Shown here one piece after another: positions 18,048 to 27,789 of a stretch of DNA of 50,554 nt. The notes beneath the pieces were generated by a model. The model did not search any database and was not told the origin of the DNA. It worked only from the letters and a program-made list of their open reading frames with translations. Source of the DNA: Lachnospiraceae bacterium (GTDB lineage Bacteria > Bacillota > Clostridia > Lachnospirales > Lachnospiraceae); the NCBI GenBank assembly GCA_016280465.1, contig JAEEGT010000021.1:1-50554 (forward strand), given 5' to 3'. Each line of letters begins with the position of its first letter. Within the stretch, counting starts at the first letter, position 1. Made by a program: the position numbers and the translations under genes.

Positions 18048-18099
18048 CAAAACCCCTGTTTTGTGGTAAAATTTTCATTGTGTGACATTAGGGGTTTTG
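18048..18099. repeat. Perfect 10-bp inverted repeat upstream of ftsK
   Basis: CAAAACCCCT (18048-18057) and AGGGGTTTTG (18090-18099) are exact reverse complements with 32 bases between them. They lie in the 84-base gap before ftsK; the right arm ends just before the AAGGATGG box. The spacer is AT-rich and includes TAAAAT (18067-18072), a possible -10 box without a clear -35. It could be an operator pair around a promoter or a leader hairpin. Confidence 0.5.
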
Positions 18100-18115
18100 T
18101 AAGGATGGTTTGATT

Positions 18116-20737
18116 ATGGCAACTTCTTCTCCCAAAAAGAGAAAAGCATCATCCGGTGTAAGGAAAAGATCGGAGAAAACCACAAGGAGTTCCAATTCCA
18201 TTCGTGCCAGAAAGGATTTTGAACTCAGACGTGAAATAAAGGCAGTACTGGTTTTTGCTTTTGCAATACTATTGTTTACCTGCAATTTCGGCTGGATAGG
18301 AACTGCCGGAAATATGGTGTCCGAAGTGATGTTCGGACTTTTTGGCGTGCTGGCCTATGTATTTCCTTTGGCACTGGGCTTTTTGATCGTATATCTTATG
18401 ATCAATCCCGGAGTATCCCAGGCAATCCGTAAGTCGGTTTCGGGTATCGTTTTGTTCCTTTCGCTCGGTATCATTCTGGATCTTATATCAGGTATCGCCG
18501 AAAAGAGCGAAAAATTCAGTATCAAAGATTTTTATCTTGCCTGCAGTGAAAAAAGGGGCGGAGGTGTCATTGCCACCATGGCATCCTACGGCCTGTTAAA
18601 AGCCGTTAACAAGGTTGGCACCATCATAATCGTTGCGGCGATCGTTATTGTCTGCATCATCCTTCTTACGGAAAAGTCCATTGTCAAGGGCGTTAAGGAT
18701 AAGACCGAAAAGCTCCTTGCACAGAATGCCACCGACAAAGAGATCAAACAGGAACTCAGGGATGAACGCTTAGAGGATCTTCGCAGGAGACGGGAAGAAA
18801 AAGAAGAGCGTCTGCGCCTTAAAGAAGAGAAGCTCCGCCTCAGGGAAGAGCAGGAAAAAGAAAAGGCAGAGCGCAGACAGGAAAAGGATGAGATCCGTCT
18901 TGATGAAGAGGTGTTGAAGCGTAACAGATCCGTTTCCGGTATCACCTTAAACACAGAGATCAAGCCTCCCGTACCCGAGGAAAAGCCCGGAACAAAAACT
19001 GTTAATGATGACATCCATGAGATCAACGTGGACGGCTTCGACCCCGTGACCCTTACTTACAAAGAGCCGGAGAAGCCCGTTTCCACAGAACTTACGGAAG
19101 TATTTATCGATGATGACACCGAAGAGCCGGAGATAAGCCCGGCAATTGCTCCCGAGCCTGTCGTTGATAAACGTCCTGTTGCAAGAAAACCCAAAACTCA
19201 GGAATCCGGTCCTGCGGGACTGGATATAAATACCGAAGTCAACGGCGGAGCCTATGTGTTCCCGCCCATCAACCTTTTAAAGAAAGGTGACGGACGCAAG
19301 GCGGGCAATGCCGAAGAAAGCAGACTTATGGGCGAAAAGCTCCTGACCACTCTTTCTACCTTCGGCGTTGAGGCTGTCATTGACAATATCAGTCACGGTC
19401 CCTCCATCACAAGATTTGAACTTGAGCCGAAGATCGGTGTCAAAGTCAGCAAGATCAAAGGTCTTTCCGATGATATCAAGTTAAGTCTTGCCACTACCGA
19501 AGTGAGGATCGAAGCACCTATACCCGGTAAATCCCTTATAGGTATTGAGATCCCCAACAAAAAGTCACAGCCCGTGCTTCTTGGTGATATGATCACGGTG
19601 CCTGAGTTTCAGAATTCCGAATCCAATCTTACGTTTTGCGTAGGTAAGGATATAGCCGGCAAACCAATAATCTACGATATTGACAAGTTCCCTCATGTGC
19701 TTATCGCAGGTGCCACCGGGTCCGGTAAATCAGTCTGCATAAACACCATCGTAATGAGTATCCTTTACAAAGCTCATCCCGATGACGTCAAGCTTATCAT
19801 GATCGACCCCAAGGTGGTTGAATTAAGCGTTTATAACGGCATTCCTCATTTGCTCCTGCCTGTTGTGACCGATGCCAAGAAAGCGGCCGCGACTCTAAAT
19901 TATGCAGTTAACGAGATGACGGAACGCTACAAGAAATTTGCGGATGTGGGCTCCAGAGATCTGGAAGGATATAATGCAACGGTTTCTTCTGCGGAATTTA
20001 AGGAAAAGCACCCCGATGAGACCGAGATGTACAAAAAACTTCCCAGAATGGTCATCATCGTGGACGAACTTGCGGACCTTATGATGGTTGCAAGAAACGA
20101 AGTGGAAGATTCCATCTGCCGTCTTGCCCAGTTGGCCCGTGCCTGCGGAATCCACCTTATAATCGCTACCCAGCGGCCTTCCGTAGATGTCATTACGGGA
20201 CTTATCAAGGCTAATATGCCCAGCCGAATAGCGTTTGCTGTTGCCAGTCAGATCGACTCACGTACCATACTTGATATGGGCGGTGCGGAAGAACTGATCG
20301 GTAAGGGCGATATGCTTTTCTTCCCCAGAGGCTTAAAGAACCCTGTCAGACTTCAGGGCGGATTTGTATCCGATGATGAAGTAAACAGTGTTGTCAAATT
20401 CTTAAGAGATCATTGTTCTTCTCATCACGATGCCGAGATTGAGGAAAAGATCAATTCCATGAGCCAGCAGCAAAGATCTTCCGGAGGTTCTTCCGATGAC
20501 GAAGATGAATCCGGTACGGACGATAAATTTATCGAAGCCGGGAGATTTATAATAGAATCGCAAAAAGCTTCCATCGGACAGCTGCAGCGCAAGTTCAAGA
20601 TGGGCTTTAACAGAGCCGCCAGGATCATGGATCAGCTGGCGGAAGCCGGGGTTGTGGGACCGGAAGAGGGCACCAAACCCAGAAGTATCAACATGAGTAT
20701 TACCGACTTTGAGAATTACATCGAAAATAATTTATAA
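18116..20737 (+). CDS. ftsK: FtsK/SpoIIIE DNA translocase
   Basis: The 873-residue motor pumps chromosomal DNA through the division or sporulation septum. About four transmembrane segments lie in residues 40-185. A long Glu/Arg/Lys-rich, probably coiled linker follows (about 200-370). The motor has the alpha/beta region (HGPSITRFELEPKIGVKVSK), Walker A GATGSGKS (532-539), Walker B VIIVDELADLMMV near residue 645, and a C-terminal gamma winged helix (about 805-873) that reads polar DNA sequences. The start at ATG 18116 is preferred over an in-frame TTG two codons upstream because of the AAGGATGG box. The 84-base leader holds an inverted repeat. Confidence 0.95.
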   Translation: MATSSPKKRKASSGVRKRSEKTTRSSNSIRARKDFELRREIKAVLVFAFAILLFTCNFGWIGTAGNMVSEVMFGLFGVLAYVFPLALGFLIVYLMINPGVSQAIRKSVSGIVLFLSLGIILDLISGIAEKSEKFSIKDFYLACSEKRGGGVIATMASYGLLKAVNKVGTIIIVAAIVIVCIILLTEKSIVKGVKDKTEKLLAQNATDKEIKQELRDERLEDLRRRREEKEERLRLKEEKLRLREEQEKEKAERRQEKDEIRLDEEVLKRNRSVSGITLNTEIKPPVPEEKPGTKTVNDDIHEINVDGFDPVTLTYKEPEKPVSTELTEVFIDDDTEEPEISPAIAPEPVVDKRPVARKPKTQESGPAGLDINTEVNGGAYVFPPINLLKKGDGRKAGNAEESRLMGEKLLTTLSTFGVEAVIDNISHGPSITRFELEPKIGVKVSKIKGLSDDIKLSLATTEVRIEAPIPGKSLIGIEIPNKKSQPVLLGDMITVPEFQNSESNLTFCVGKDIAGKPIIYDIDKFPHVLIAGATGSGKSVCINTIVMSILYKAHPDDVKLIMIDPKVVELSVYNGIPHLLLPVVTDAKKAAATLNYAVNEMTERYKKFADVGSRDLEGYNATVSSAEFKEKHPDETEMYKKLPRMVIIVDELADLMMVARNEVEDSICRLAQLARACGIHLIIATQRPSVDVITGLIKANMPSRIAFAVASQIDSRTILDMGGAEELIGKGDMLFFPRGLKNPVRLQGGFVSDDEVNSVVKFLRDHCSSHHDAEIEEKINSMSQQQRSSGGSSDDEDESGTDDKFIEAGRFIIESQKASIGQLQRKFKMGFNRAARIMDQLAEAGVVGPEEGTKPRSINMSITDFENYIENNL

Positions 20738-20750
20738 ACGGGAGATTTAA

Positions 20751-22421
20751 ATGAAATCCGATATTGAGATCGCTCAGGAAGCAAAACTCATTCCTATCAC
20801 AGAGGTTGCGGCGAAGGCCGGAATATCAGAGGATGATCTTGAACTTTACGGCAAGTACAAGGCAAAGATTTCCGATGAATGGTTTGAAAAGAACAAAAAC
20901 AGCAAAGACGGAAAACTGATCCTTGTTACAGCCATAAATCCCACTCCCGCAGGAGAGGGAAAGACCACCACAAGTATCGGTCTTACCCAGGCACTTAACA
21001 AGCTTGGTAAAAAGTGCGTTGTTGCTCTCCGTGAGCCTTCCCTGGGACCCTGCTTCGGGATCAAGGGCGGTGCTGCAGGCGGCGGATTTTCGCAGGTAGT
21101 TCCCATGGAGGATCTTAACCTTCATTTTACCGGCGATTTTCATGCCATTACTTCAGCCAATAACCTGCTTGCAGCCATCCTTGACAATCATATCCAGCAG
21201 GGAAATCAACTTAACATCGATACCAGAAATATCGTTTGGAAGCGCTGCCTTGATATGAACGACAGAGCTCTCAGAAATATTGTGATCGGTCTTGGTAAAA
21301 AAACCGACGGCTTCGTCCGCGAGGATCATTTTGTTATCACCGTGGCTTCCGAGATCATGGCTATCCTTTGTCTTGCGGAAGATATGGACGATCTTAAGGA
21401 AAGACTTTCCAAGATCGTTGTTGCATACAACTACGAAGGAAAACCCGTGACCGCCGGTGAACTTAAATGTGTAGGTGCCATGGCAGCTCTTCTTAAGGAT
21501 GCCATAAAGCCCAATATCATCCAGACTCTTGAACATACTCCCGCATTTGTACATGGCGGTCCTTTTGCCAATATCGCTCACGGATGCAATTCCGTAAGAG
21601 CCACAAAATTCGCTCTTAAAGCTGCGGATTATGTTGTTACGGAAGCCGGATTCGGCGCTGATCTGGGTGCAGAGAAGTTCTTTGACATCAAATGCCGTAA
21701 GGCAGGACTTGCGCCCGATGCCTGCGTTATCGTAGCTACCGTCAGGGCATTAAAGTATAACGGAGGACAGGATCTTAAGGAACTGTCTGTTGAAAACCTC
21801 GATGCTCTTAAAGCCGGTATCTGCAATCTTGAAAAGCATATCGAAAATGTCAAGAAATACGGCGTGCCTCTTGTGGTCACCCTTAATGCATTTTCTTCCG
21901 ATACCGACAAGGAAATAGAATTTGTAAAGAATTTCTGCGAGGAAAGGGACTGCGAATTTGCTCTTTCCAGAGTCTGGGAATTCGGCGGTGAGGGCGGTAT
22001 CGAACTTGCCGAAAAGGTTTTAAAGACACTTGAAGAAAAGAGATCCGATTTTAAGCCCATCTACGAAGACTCGCTTTCTTTGAAAGAAAAGATTGAATGT
22101 GTGGCAAAGAATATATACGGAGCGGGAGAGGTTTCTTATTCCGCCGAAAGTTCCAAACAGCTTGAAACTCTTACCAAGCTTGGATTTTCGGATCTTCCCG
22201 TATGTATTGCAAAGACTCAGTATTCACTGTCGGACGATCCCGCCCTTTTGGGTCGTCCCGAGAATTATACATTGACCGTCAGGGAAGTTTATGTTTCCGC
22301 CGGTGCCGGATTTGTAGTGGTGCTTACGGGACAGGTAATGACCATGCCTGGACTTCCCAAGAATCCTGCGGCATATTCTATCGACGTGGATTCAACCGGA
22401 AAGATCAGCGGTCTGTTTTAA
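20751..22421 (+). CDS. fhs: Formate--tetrahydrofolate ligase
   Basis: The 556-residue enzyme makes 10-formyl-THF from formate, THF and ATP. The P-loop is [18 protein letters not shown] near residue 66, followed by [19 protein letters not shown], both hallmarks. The C-terminal [15 protein letters not shown] is also diagnostic. Length is normal. It has a GGGAG box and lies 13 bases after ftsK and 18 before folD. Together with FolD it links formate to serine, purine and possibly acetogenic C1 pathways; the window does not show other Wood-Ljungdahl genes. Confidence 0.97.
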   Translation: MKSDIEIAQEAKLIPITEVAAKAGISEDDLELYGKYKAKISDEWFEKNKNSKDGKLILVTAINPTPAGEGKTTTSIGLTQALNKLGKKCVVALREPSLGPCFGIKGGAAGGGFSQVVPMEDLNLHFTGDFHAITSANNLLAAILDNHIQQGNQLNIDTRNIVWKRCLDMNDRALRNIVIGLGKKTDGFVREDHFVITVASEIMAILCLAEDMDDLKERLSKIVVAYNYEGKPVTAGELKCVGAMAALLKDAIKPNIIQTLEHTPAFVHGGPFANIAHGCNSVRATKFALKAADYVVTEAGFGADLGAEKFFDIKCRKAGLAPDACVIVATVRALKYNGGQDLKELSVENLDALKAGICNLEKHIENVKKYGVPLVVTLNAFSSDTDKEIEFVKNFCEERDCEFALSRVWEFGGEGGIELAEKVLKTLEEKRSDFKPIYEDSLSLKEKIECVAKNIYGAGEVSYSAESSKQLETLTKLGFSDLPVCIAKTQYSLSDDPALLGRPENYTLTVREVYVSAGAGFVVVLTGQVMTMPGLPKNPAAYSIDVDSTGKISGLF

Positions 22422-22439
22422 CGGTAACATGGAGGGTAT

Positions 22440-23288
22440 ATGGAACTTATAGACGGAAAACTCATTTCTGCGACAATCAAGGATGAACTCAAGGATAAGG
22501 TTGAAAAGCTTAAAAACGAGGGCATTACCGGCAGTCTTGCCGTAATACAGGTTGGTAACGATCCCGCATCTTCCATCTATGTTAAGAATAAAAAGAAAGC
22601 CTGCGAGTATATCGGCATCGGTTCCGTATCTTACGAACTTGCCGAAAACACCACGGAGGAAAAGCTTCTCGGTGTCATAAGCGACCTTAACAAGCGCCGT
22701 GATATCATCGGTATACTTGTACAGCTTCCTTTGCCCGCATCAATTTCCGAAGACAGGATTCTTGAGGCTATCGATCCTTCAAAGGACGTGGACGGTTTTC
22801 ATCCCGTCAATGTCGGCAAACTCTGTATCGGTCATAAGGGCTTCGTTTCCTGTACACCTGCCGGAGTCATACAGCTCCTTAAAAGAAGTAACGTGGATAT
22901 TGCCGGCAAACACTGTGTCATTGTGGGCCGCAGCAATATAGTGGGCAAGCCCATGTCCTTACTTATGCTGAAAGAAAATGCCACTGTTACGGTCTGTCAT
23001 TCCAGGACAAAAGATCTTGCGGGGATCACCTCACAGGCTGATATTCTGATCGTTGCCATGGGTAAACCCGAATTTATAAAGGCTGAACACGTTAAAGAAG
23101 GTGCTGTTGTCATCGATGTGGGTATCCACAGAAAAGAAGACGGCAAGATGTGCGGCGACGTGGATTTTGAAGCCGTTAAGGATAAAGCTTCAAAGATAAC
23201 TCCCGTGCCCGGCGGTGTGGGCCCCATGACCATAGCAATGCTTATGAACAACTGCGTGGAATCTTTGGAAAACTTAAAAGAGGATTGA
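22440..23288 (+). CDS. folD: Methylene-THF dehydrogenase / methenyl-THF cyclohydrolase FolD
   Basis: The bifunctional 282-residue enzyme interconverts 5,10-methylene-, methenyl- and 10-formyl-THF, usually with NADP. VQLPLPASISEDRILEAIDP and KDVDGFHPVNVGKL are substrate-site signatures; GRSNIVGKPMS marks the nucleotide-binding loop; TPVPGGVGPMTIAML is near the end. A GGAGGG box precedes the ATG by three bases. It directly follows fhs, giving a complete formate to methylene-THF segment. Confidence 0.97.
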   Translation: MELIDGKLISATIKDELKDKVEKLKNEGITGSLAVIQVGNDPASSIYVKNKKKACEYIGIGSVSYELAENTTEEKLLGVISDLNKRRDIIGILVQLPLPASISEDRILEAIDPSKDVDGFHPVNVGKLCIGHKGFVSCTPAGVIQLLKRSNVDIAGKHCVIVGRSNIVGKPMSLLMLKENATVTVCHSRTKDLAGITSQADILIVAMGKPEFIKAEHVKEGAVVIDVGIHRKEDGKMCGDVDFEAVKDKASKITPVPGGVGPMTIAMLMNNCVESLENLKED

Positions 23289-23289
23289 T

Positions 23290-24765
23290 ATGAAGTGTCC
23301 CAATTGCGGAGCAAATCTCCCCGACGATAAGTTAATATGCGAAAAATGCGGTGCTGAATTCCAGATAGTTCCGGATTATGATGTCAATGTGGAGGGTGAG
23401 ATCTACGATACCCTTAAAGACATCGGCGGTTCAGGCAGATCCAAAAAGGACCGTGAATATAAAGACATGGAATTTGATGACAATCCCAATCTTTTGTCCA
23501 TGCTCATAAACGGCCGTAACGGCAAAGGAACTTACATTCTTCTTGCATTGATCGTTGTGCTGGTGGTTGTTATCATCGTGGTCATGGGCAAACGTGTTTC
23601 AAGACAGAACAGCCTTGAATACCAGCTTGAGATGGCAAATCAGCTGGTGTCGGAAAATAAGCTTTTGAGTGCGGTACCCTATCTTGAGAAGGCCTATAAG
23701 ATTGACGGAAAGACCGAGCATCTTTTTAAGATAGCGGATTACTATTATTCCGCCGGACGTATCAATGATGCCATCTACACCCTTATGGAGGTAGCAGATA
23801 CGGACAGCTCATCCGTTACCGACAAAGAGACCGCATATCGCAAGGTTGTTACTCTCTATGAGGGCGCTTCGGATTATGCCGGACTTGCAAATATCCTTAA
23901 AAACTGCACTTTGGACAGTATAAAGAAAGACTATGCCAAATATATGGTTGCGCCTCCCGTATTTAACTTTGAAGGCGGCACCTACAATGAGACCATAACT
24001 TTAAAGATCACTTCACCTCTTCCCGGAGGAGAAGTCCATTATACAAAGGATGCGGCAACGCCCAATGAGAATTCCGAGGTATTTTCCTCCCCTTTATTCC
24101 TTGAGTACGGAAACTATACCGTCAATGCCGTATATGTCAATGCATTCGGTGTTTCAAGCGAAGTGGTTACCCAGAAATACCTTATAGACGTTGAGTTCAA
24201 GTTTGAACCCATTATTCTCACGGATTCCGGTGAATATACCAAGGCGACCCAGATCAAGGCCGAGGTTCCCGCAGCCCAGACCCTTTACTATACGACAGAC
24301 GGAACCGAACCCACAAAAGAATCCAACAAGTATACAGAGCCCATCCAGATGCCTTACGGCAAGAGCACATTTAAATTTGTTTCTTTTGCCCTGGACGGTT
24401 CTCAAAGTGTTGTTGTTACAAGAGAGTACGATTTCAAGTATAAATCCGCAGCAACACCCGAAGGCTGTGAACGTTATCTTGTTCATAAGCTCCATGAGCG
24501 TGGTGTTCTTTCCGAACTTTATGAGATCGACAATATTACCGTGGGTAAGAAGACCGGGCGCTCCGGATATTTTAAATATGTTTTTACCACCGCATATCCC
24601 ATTGAAGGTCAAGATGATTACTTCTTCCTTGTTGAATACAACGTTGATGATATGGGCAATGTATACAAGACCGGAGATATTTATGCGATGCACGTAGTTA
24701 ACGGTGACAAGATTTACAAGGTTTCCATTCTCGGACCCGATAAATACGGCCTCATAGATTTTTGA
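23290..24765 (+). CDS. Zinc-ribbon membrane protein with helical repeats and two chitobiase C-terminal-like domains
   Basis: This 491-residue protein begins with a zinc ribbon (CPNCG at 3-7, CEKCG about 18-22), then a linker and one strong transmembrane segment (about residues 80-100). A TPR-like helical region follows (about 110-210), then two CHB_HEX_C-type beta domains (about 218-300 and 305-385; the second contains LYYTTDGTEPT), and a C-terminal alpha/beta domain. The ribbon should be cytoplasmic and the rest external. The domain order suggests a membrane-anchored sensor or surface-assembly factor, but no function is known to me. It begins one base after the folD stop, so it shares that transcript. 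Confidence 0.82.
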   Translation: MKCPNCGANLPDDKLICEKCGAEFQIVPDYDVNVEGEIYDTLKDIGGSGRSKKDREYKDMEFDDNPNLLSMLINGRNGKGTYILLALIVVLVVVIIVVMGKRVSRQNSLEYQLEMANQLVSENKLLSAVPYLEKAYKIDGKTEHLFKIADYYYSAGRINDAIYTLMEVADTDSSSVTDKETAYRKVVTLYEGASDYAGLANILKNCTLDSIKKDYAKYMVAPPVFNFEGGTYNETITLKITSPLPGGEVHYTKDAATPNENSEVFSSPLFLEYGNYTVNAVYVNAFGVSSEVVTQKYLIDVEFKFEPIILTDSGEYTKATQIKAEVPAAQTLYYTTDGTEPTKESNKYTEPIQMPYGKSTFKFVSFALDGSQSVVVTREYDFKYKSAATPEGCERYLVHKLHERGVLSELYEIDNITVGKKTGRSGYFKYVFTTAYPIEGQDDYFFLVEYNVDDMGNVYKTGDIYAMHVVNGDKIYKVSILGPDKYGLIDF

Positions 24766-24810
24766 TAAGGAATAATCCGCCAAGTGCGGAATAAATACAG
24801 GAGAGAAGAA

Positions 24811-25686
24811 ATGTACAGTATTTTAAAAGCAGAAGAACTGACAACAAACATCTTTCTTATGGTTGTCAAGGCTCCCAGAGTTGCAAATGCCTGTCTTCCC
24901 GGACAGTTTGTGATCGTCAGGACCGCTGAAGACAGTGAAAGAATACCCCTTACCATCTGTGATTACGATCGTAAAGAAGGTACGGTTACCATCGTATTCC
25001 AGATAGTGGGCGCAGGGACCAAATTCATGGCCGATCTCAAAGCCGGAGATGCCTTCCATGATTTTGTGGGCCCTCTTGGAGTTCCTTCGGAACTTATCAC
25101 CGGACCCATCGAAGAGACCAAAAAGAAACGCATCCTCTTTGTAGCCGGCGGTGTTGGAACCGCTCCCGTTTACCCTCAGGTAAAATGGCTTAAGGAGCAT
25201 GGTGTCAATGCCGATGTCATCGTGGGTTCCAAGACCAAGGACCTTTTGATCCTTGAAAAAGAAATGGAAGCCGTTGCCGGTAACCTTTATGTTACCACCG
25301 ATGACGGATCCTACGGTCGCAGCGGAATGGTCACCACCGTTATTTCGGATCTTGTTGCCGAAGGTAAACAGTACGATGTATGTGTTGCCATCGGGCCCAT
25401 GATCATGATGAAATTTGTGTGCAAGCTCACCAAAGAGCTTAATATCCCTACTGTTGTAAGCCTTAACCCCATTATGGTGGACGGTACCGGAATGTGCGGT
25501 GCCTGCCGTGTTACCGTGGGTGACAAGGTTAAATTTGCCTGTGTAGACGGCCCTGAATTTGACGGACATCTTGTAAACTTTGACGAAGCAATGAAGCGCC
25601 AGACCCTCTACAAGACCAAAGAAGGCAGAGATTTTCTTGCCGCAAAAGAAGGTGCAACCCATCACGGCGGTTGCGGAAATTGCTAA
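24811..25686 (+). CDS. nfnA: NADH-dependent ferredoxin:NADP oxidoreductase, NfnA subunit
   Basis: The small subunit carries FAD and a [2Fe-2S] cluster and binds NADH. A ferredoxin-reductase-type FAD domain (about residues 1-100; RIPLTICDYD), an NAD domain (VAGGVGTAPVYPQ) and a C-terminal cysteine cluster (GMCGACRVTVGDKVKFACVDG) are present, and the chain ends HHGGCGNC. With NfnB it performs flavin-based electron bifurcation: NADPH oxidation drives reduction of NAD and ferredoxin, reversibly. The start at ATG 24811 follows AGGAGAG (24799-24805) by five bases; a GTG at 24784 is rejected. NfnB follows after 13 bases. Formerly annotated as sulfide dehydrogenase subunit. Confidence 0.94.
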   Translation: MYSILKAEELTTNIFLMVVKAPRVANACLPGQFVIVRTAEDSERIPLTICDYDRKEGTVTIVFQIVGAGTKFMADLKAGDAFHDFVGPLGVPSELITGPIEETKKKRILFVAGGVGTAPVYPQVKWLKEHGVNADVIVGSKTKDLLILEKEMEAVAGNLYVTTDDGSYGRSGMVTTVISDLVAEGKQYDVCVAIGPMIMMKFVCKLTKELNIPTVVSLNPIMVDGTGMCGACRVTVGDKVKFACVDGPEFDGHLVNFDEAMKRQTLYKTKEGRDFLAAKEGATHHGGCGNC

Positions 25687-25699
25687 GGAGGATTGAAAG

Positions 25700-27085
25700 A
25701 TGGACGTATTAAAGAAAGTTCCTGTTCGTGAGCAGGACCCCAAGGTCAGAGCCACGAACTTTGATGAAGTATGTAAAGGCTACAACAAAGAAGAAGCAAT
25801 GGAAGAGGCTTCCCGCTGCATCAACTGTAAAAATGCCCAGTGTGTAAAGGGATGTCCCGTTTCCATCAATATTCCGGGCTTTATTGAGCAGGTAAAGGAA
25901 GGAAATATCGAGAAAGCATATTCCGTTATTTCCGAATCTTCATCCCTTCCCGCCGTATGCGGACGTGTTTGCCCCCAGGAAAGCCAGTGTGAAGGTAAAT
26001 GTATCCGCGGTATCAAGGGTGAACCCCTTTCCATCGGTAAACTGGAAAGATTCGTTGCTGATTATGCCTGCGAACACGGCATCAAGCCCGAGGTTTCTTT
26101 TGAAAAGAACGGCAAGAAGGTTGCTGTCATCGGTTCCGGCCCTGCAGGACTTACCTGCGCCGGCGATCTTGCGAAGCTTGGTTATGATGTGACCATCTTC
26201 GAGGCTCTTCATGAGCCCGGCGGAGTACTTGTTTACGGTATCCCCGAGTTCCGTCTTCCCAAAAAGGGAGTTGTTGCCAAGGAGATAGAGAATGTTAAGA
26301 GTCTCGGCGTCAAGATCGAGACCAACGTGGTTGTAGGTAAATCCGTTACTGTTGACGAACTTCTTAACGAAGAAGGCTTTGACGCCGTATTTATCGGTTC
26401 CGGTGCCGGACTTCCCAAGTTTATGGGTATCCCCGGTGAAAACTTAAACGGTGTATTCTCCGCCAACGAATATCTTACCAGAAGCAATCTCATGAAGGCT
26501 TTTGACGAATCCAGCGCTACACCCATCATGAAGGGTAAGAAGGTCTGTGTTGTGGGCGGCGGTAATGTTGCCATGGATGCGGCCCGTACCGCGCTTCGTT
26601 TCGGAAGCGAAGTTCATATCGTTTACAGAAGAAGCGAAGAAGAGCTTCCCGCCAGAGTTGAGGAAGTACATCATGCCAAGGAAGAAGGCATCATCTTCAA
26701 TCTTCTTACCAATCCCGTTGAGATCCTTTCCGATGAGAACGGCTGGGTATGTGGTATGAAATGCATAAAGATGGAGCTTGGAGAGCCCGATGAATCCGGC
26801 AGAAGAAGCCCCGTTGAGATTCCCGGTTCCGAATTTGTCATTGAAGCCGACACAGTCATCATGGCCCTCGGAACCAGCCCCAATCCTCTTATTTCTTCCA
26901 CCACAAAGGGTCTTGAAGTAAACAAGAGAAAATGTATCGTGGCCGACGAAGAATTCGGACGTACTTCCAAGAACGGCGTATTTGCCGGCGGTGATGCCGT
27001 TACAGGTGCAGCTACCGTTATCCTTGCAATGGGTGCCGGTAAGAGTGCCGCAAAGGGCATTCACGAATTTCTTTCTAACGAATAA
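25700..27085 (+). CDS. nfnB: NADH-dependent ferredoxin:NADP oxidoreductase, NfnB subunit
   Basis: The 461-residue large subunit is related to the glutamate synthase small chain. Cysteine motifs for two [4Fe-4S] clusters lie near the N-terminus (CINCKNAQCVKGCP and CGRVCPQESQCEGKC). The FAD loop is VIGSGPAGLTCAGDL, the NADP loop is VVGGGNVAMDAARTALR, and GGDAVTGAATVILAMGAG closes the flavin site. Directly following nfnA in the usual order argues for Nfn and against a true glutamate synthase chain, as no GltB is present. It supports NADPH supply in a fermenting anaerobe. Confidence 0.94.
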   Translation: MDVLKKVPVREQDPKVRATNFDEVCKGYNKEEAMEEASRCINCKNAQCVKGCPVSINIPGFIEQVKEGNIEKAYSVISESSSLPAVCGRVCPQESQCEGKCIRGIKGEPLSIGKLERFVADYACEHGIKPEVSFEKNGKKVAVIGSGPAGLTCAGDLAKLGYDVTIFEALHEPGGVLVYGIPEFRLPKKGVVAKEIENVKSLGVKIETNVVVGKSVTVDELLNEEGFDAVFIGSGAGLPKFMGIPGENLNGVFSANEYLTRSNLMKAFDESSATPIMKGKKVCVVGGGNVAMDAARTALRFGSEVHIVYRRSEEELPARVEEVHHAKEEGIIFNLLTNPVEILSDENGWVCGMKCIKMELGEPDESGRRSPVEIPGSEFVIEADTVIMALGTSPNPLISSTTKGLEVNKRKCIVADEEFGRTSKNGVFAGGDAVTGAATVILAMGAGKSAAKGIHEFLSNE

Positions 27086-27105
27086 TACTTTCGGAGGTCA
27101 TTACC

Positions 27106-27789
27106 ATGCCCTGGTGTCCTGTTTGTAAACTTGAATATGTTGAAGGATCCACGGAATGTCCCGACTGCAAGGTAAAGCTTGTTGAATCCCTTGAAGAAGC
27201 CGAGGACATTCACGAGGAGATCGAAGAGATGGAGGAGACCATCGAGGAGAATATCCAGCCCATGATGGGTGAGACTCCCGATGAGGAGACCATCAAAGCC
27301 ATCTATGAAATGAGGAAGTCTCTTGAAGAAATGCCCAATTACAAGGCTAAGTCCGATATGCTGGCCGAACATCGTTCCGCGGCTTTTGCCCTGCTTGTCT
27401 GCGGCATTCTGGGAGGTCTGGCCCTGCTTTTAAACGCTTTGGGACTGATCAAACTTCCCGTAAGCGGTTTTTCCCTGACTATGGTCTATGTGGTCATGGG
27501 GCTTTTGTTCTTTATCTTCCTTGTATGCGGCGTACGTTCTCTGTTCAGATGCAGGGAATTAAAGCCCGAGGTTGTAAAGGAATCGGAACTTAAGGAAAAG
27601 ATCCTTGCTTTTGTCAATGAAAGAAAGGATGCTTATAAGACCTCCGAAGAACTGTCCCCCGAGGAAGCTTATCTTGAAAAGTGCAAAACAGCCGTTGCGG
27701 ATGTTGAAGCCGAATTTCCCGATCTTGAGCCCGGATTTGCCTATTATGTGGTAGACCGATTCGCAGGCGACCTTACGGATGAAGATTAA
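27106..27789 (+). CDS. Zinc-ribbon membrane protein of unknown function
   Basis: The 227-residue protein opens with a zinc ribbon (WCPVCKLEY and ECPDCKVKL, four cysteines in residues 1-25), then an acidic Glu-rich helix (about 30-75), and two transmembrane segments (about 90-115 and 120-150). A charged C-terminal helical region follows. I do not recognise a characterised family. It starts 20 bases after nfnB and overlaps rlmH by 11 bases. A second zinc-ribbon membrane protein lies on the other side of nfnAB (23290-24765), but the two share only the ribbon idea. No function is proposed. Confidence 0.82.
   Translation: MPWCPVCKLEYVEGSTECPDCKVKLVESLEEAEDIHEEIEEMEETIEENIQPMMGETPDEETIKAIYEMRKSLEEMPNYKAKSDMLAEHRSAAFALLVCGILGGLALLLNALGLIKLPVSGFSLTMVYVVMGLLFFIFLVCGVRSLFRCRELKPEVVKESELKEKILAFVNERKDAYKTSEELSPEEAYLEKCKTAVADVEAEFPDLEPGFAYYVVDRFAGDLTDED

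Noticed and set aside
24776-24790. TCCGC-CAAGT-GCGGA hairpin before nfnA as a terminator
   Set aside because: Five-base-pair stem with no T-run; it may at most be a processing or stabilising hairpin.
24823-25755. Antisense open frame of about 310 codons opposite nfnA
   Set aside because: nfnA is a clear family match on the + strand; the antisense frame shows no motif and starts inside nfnB.
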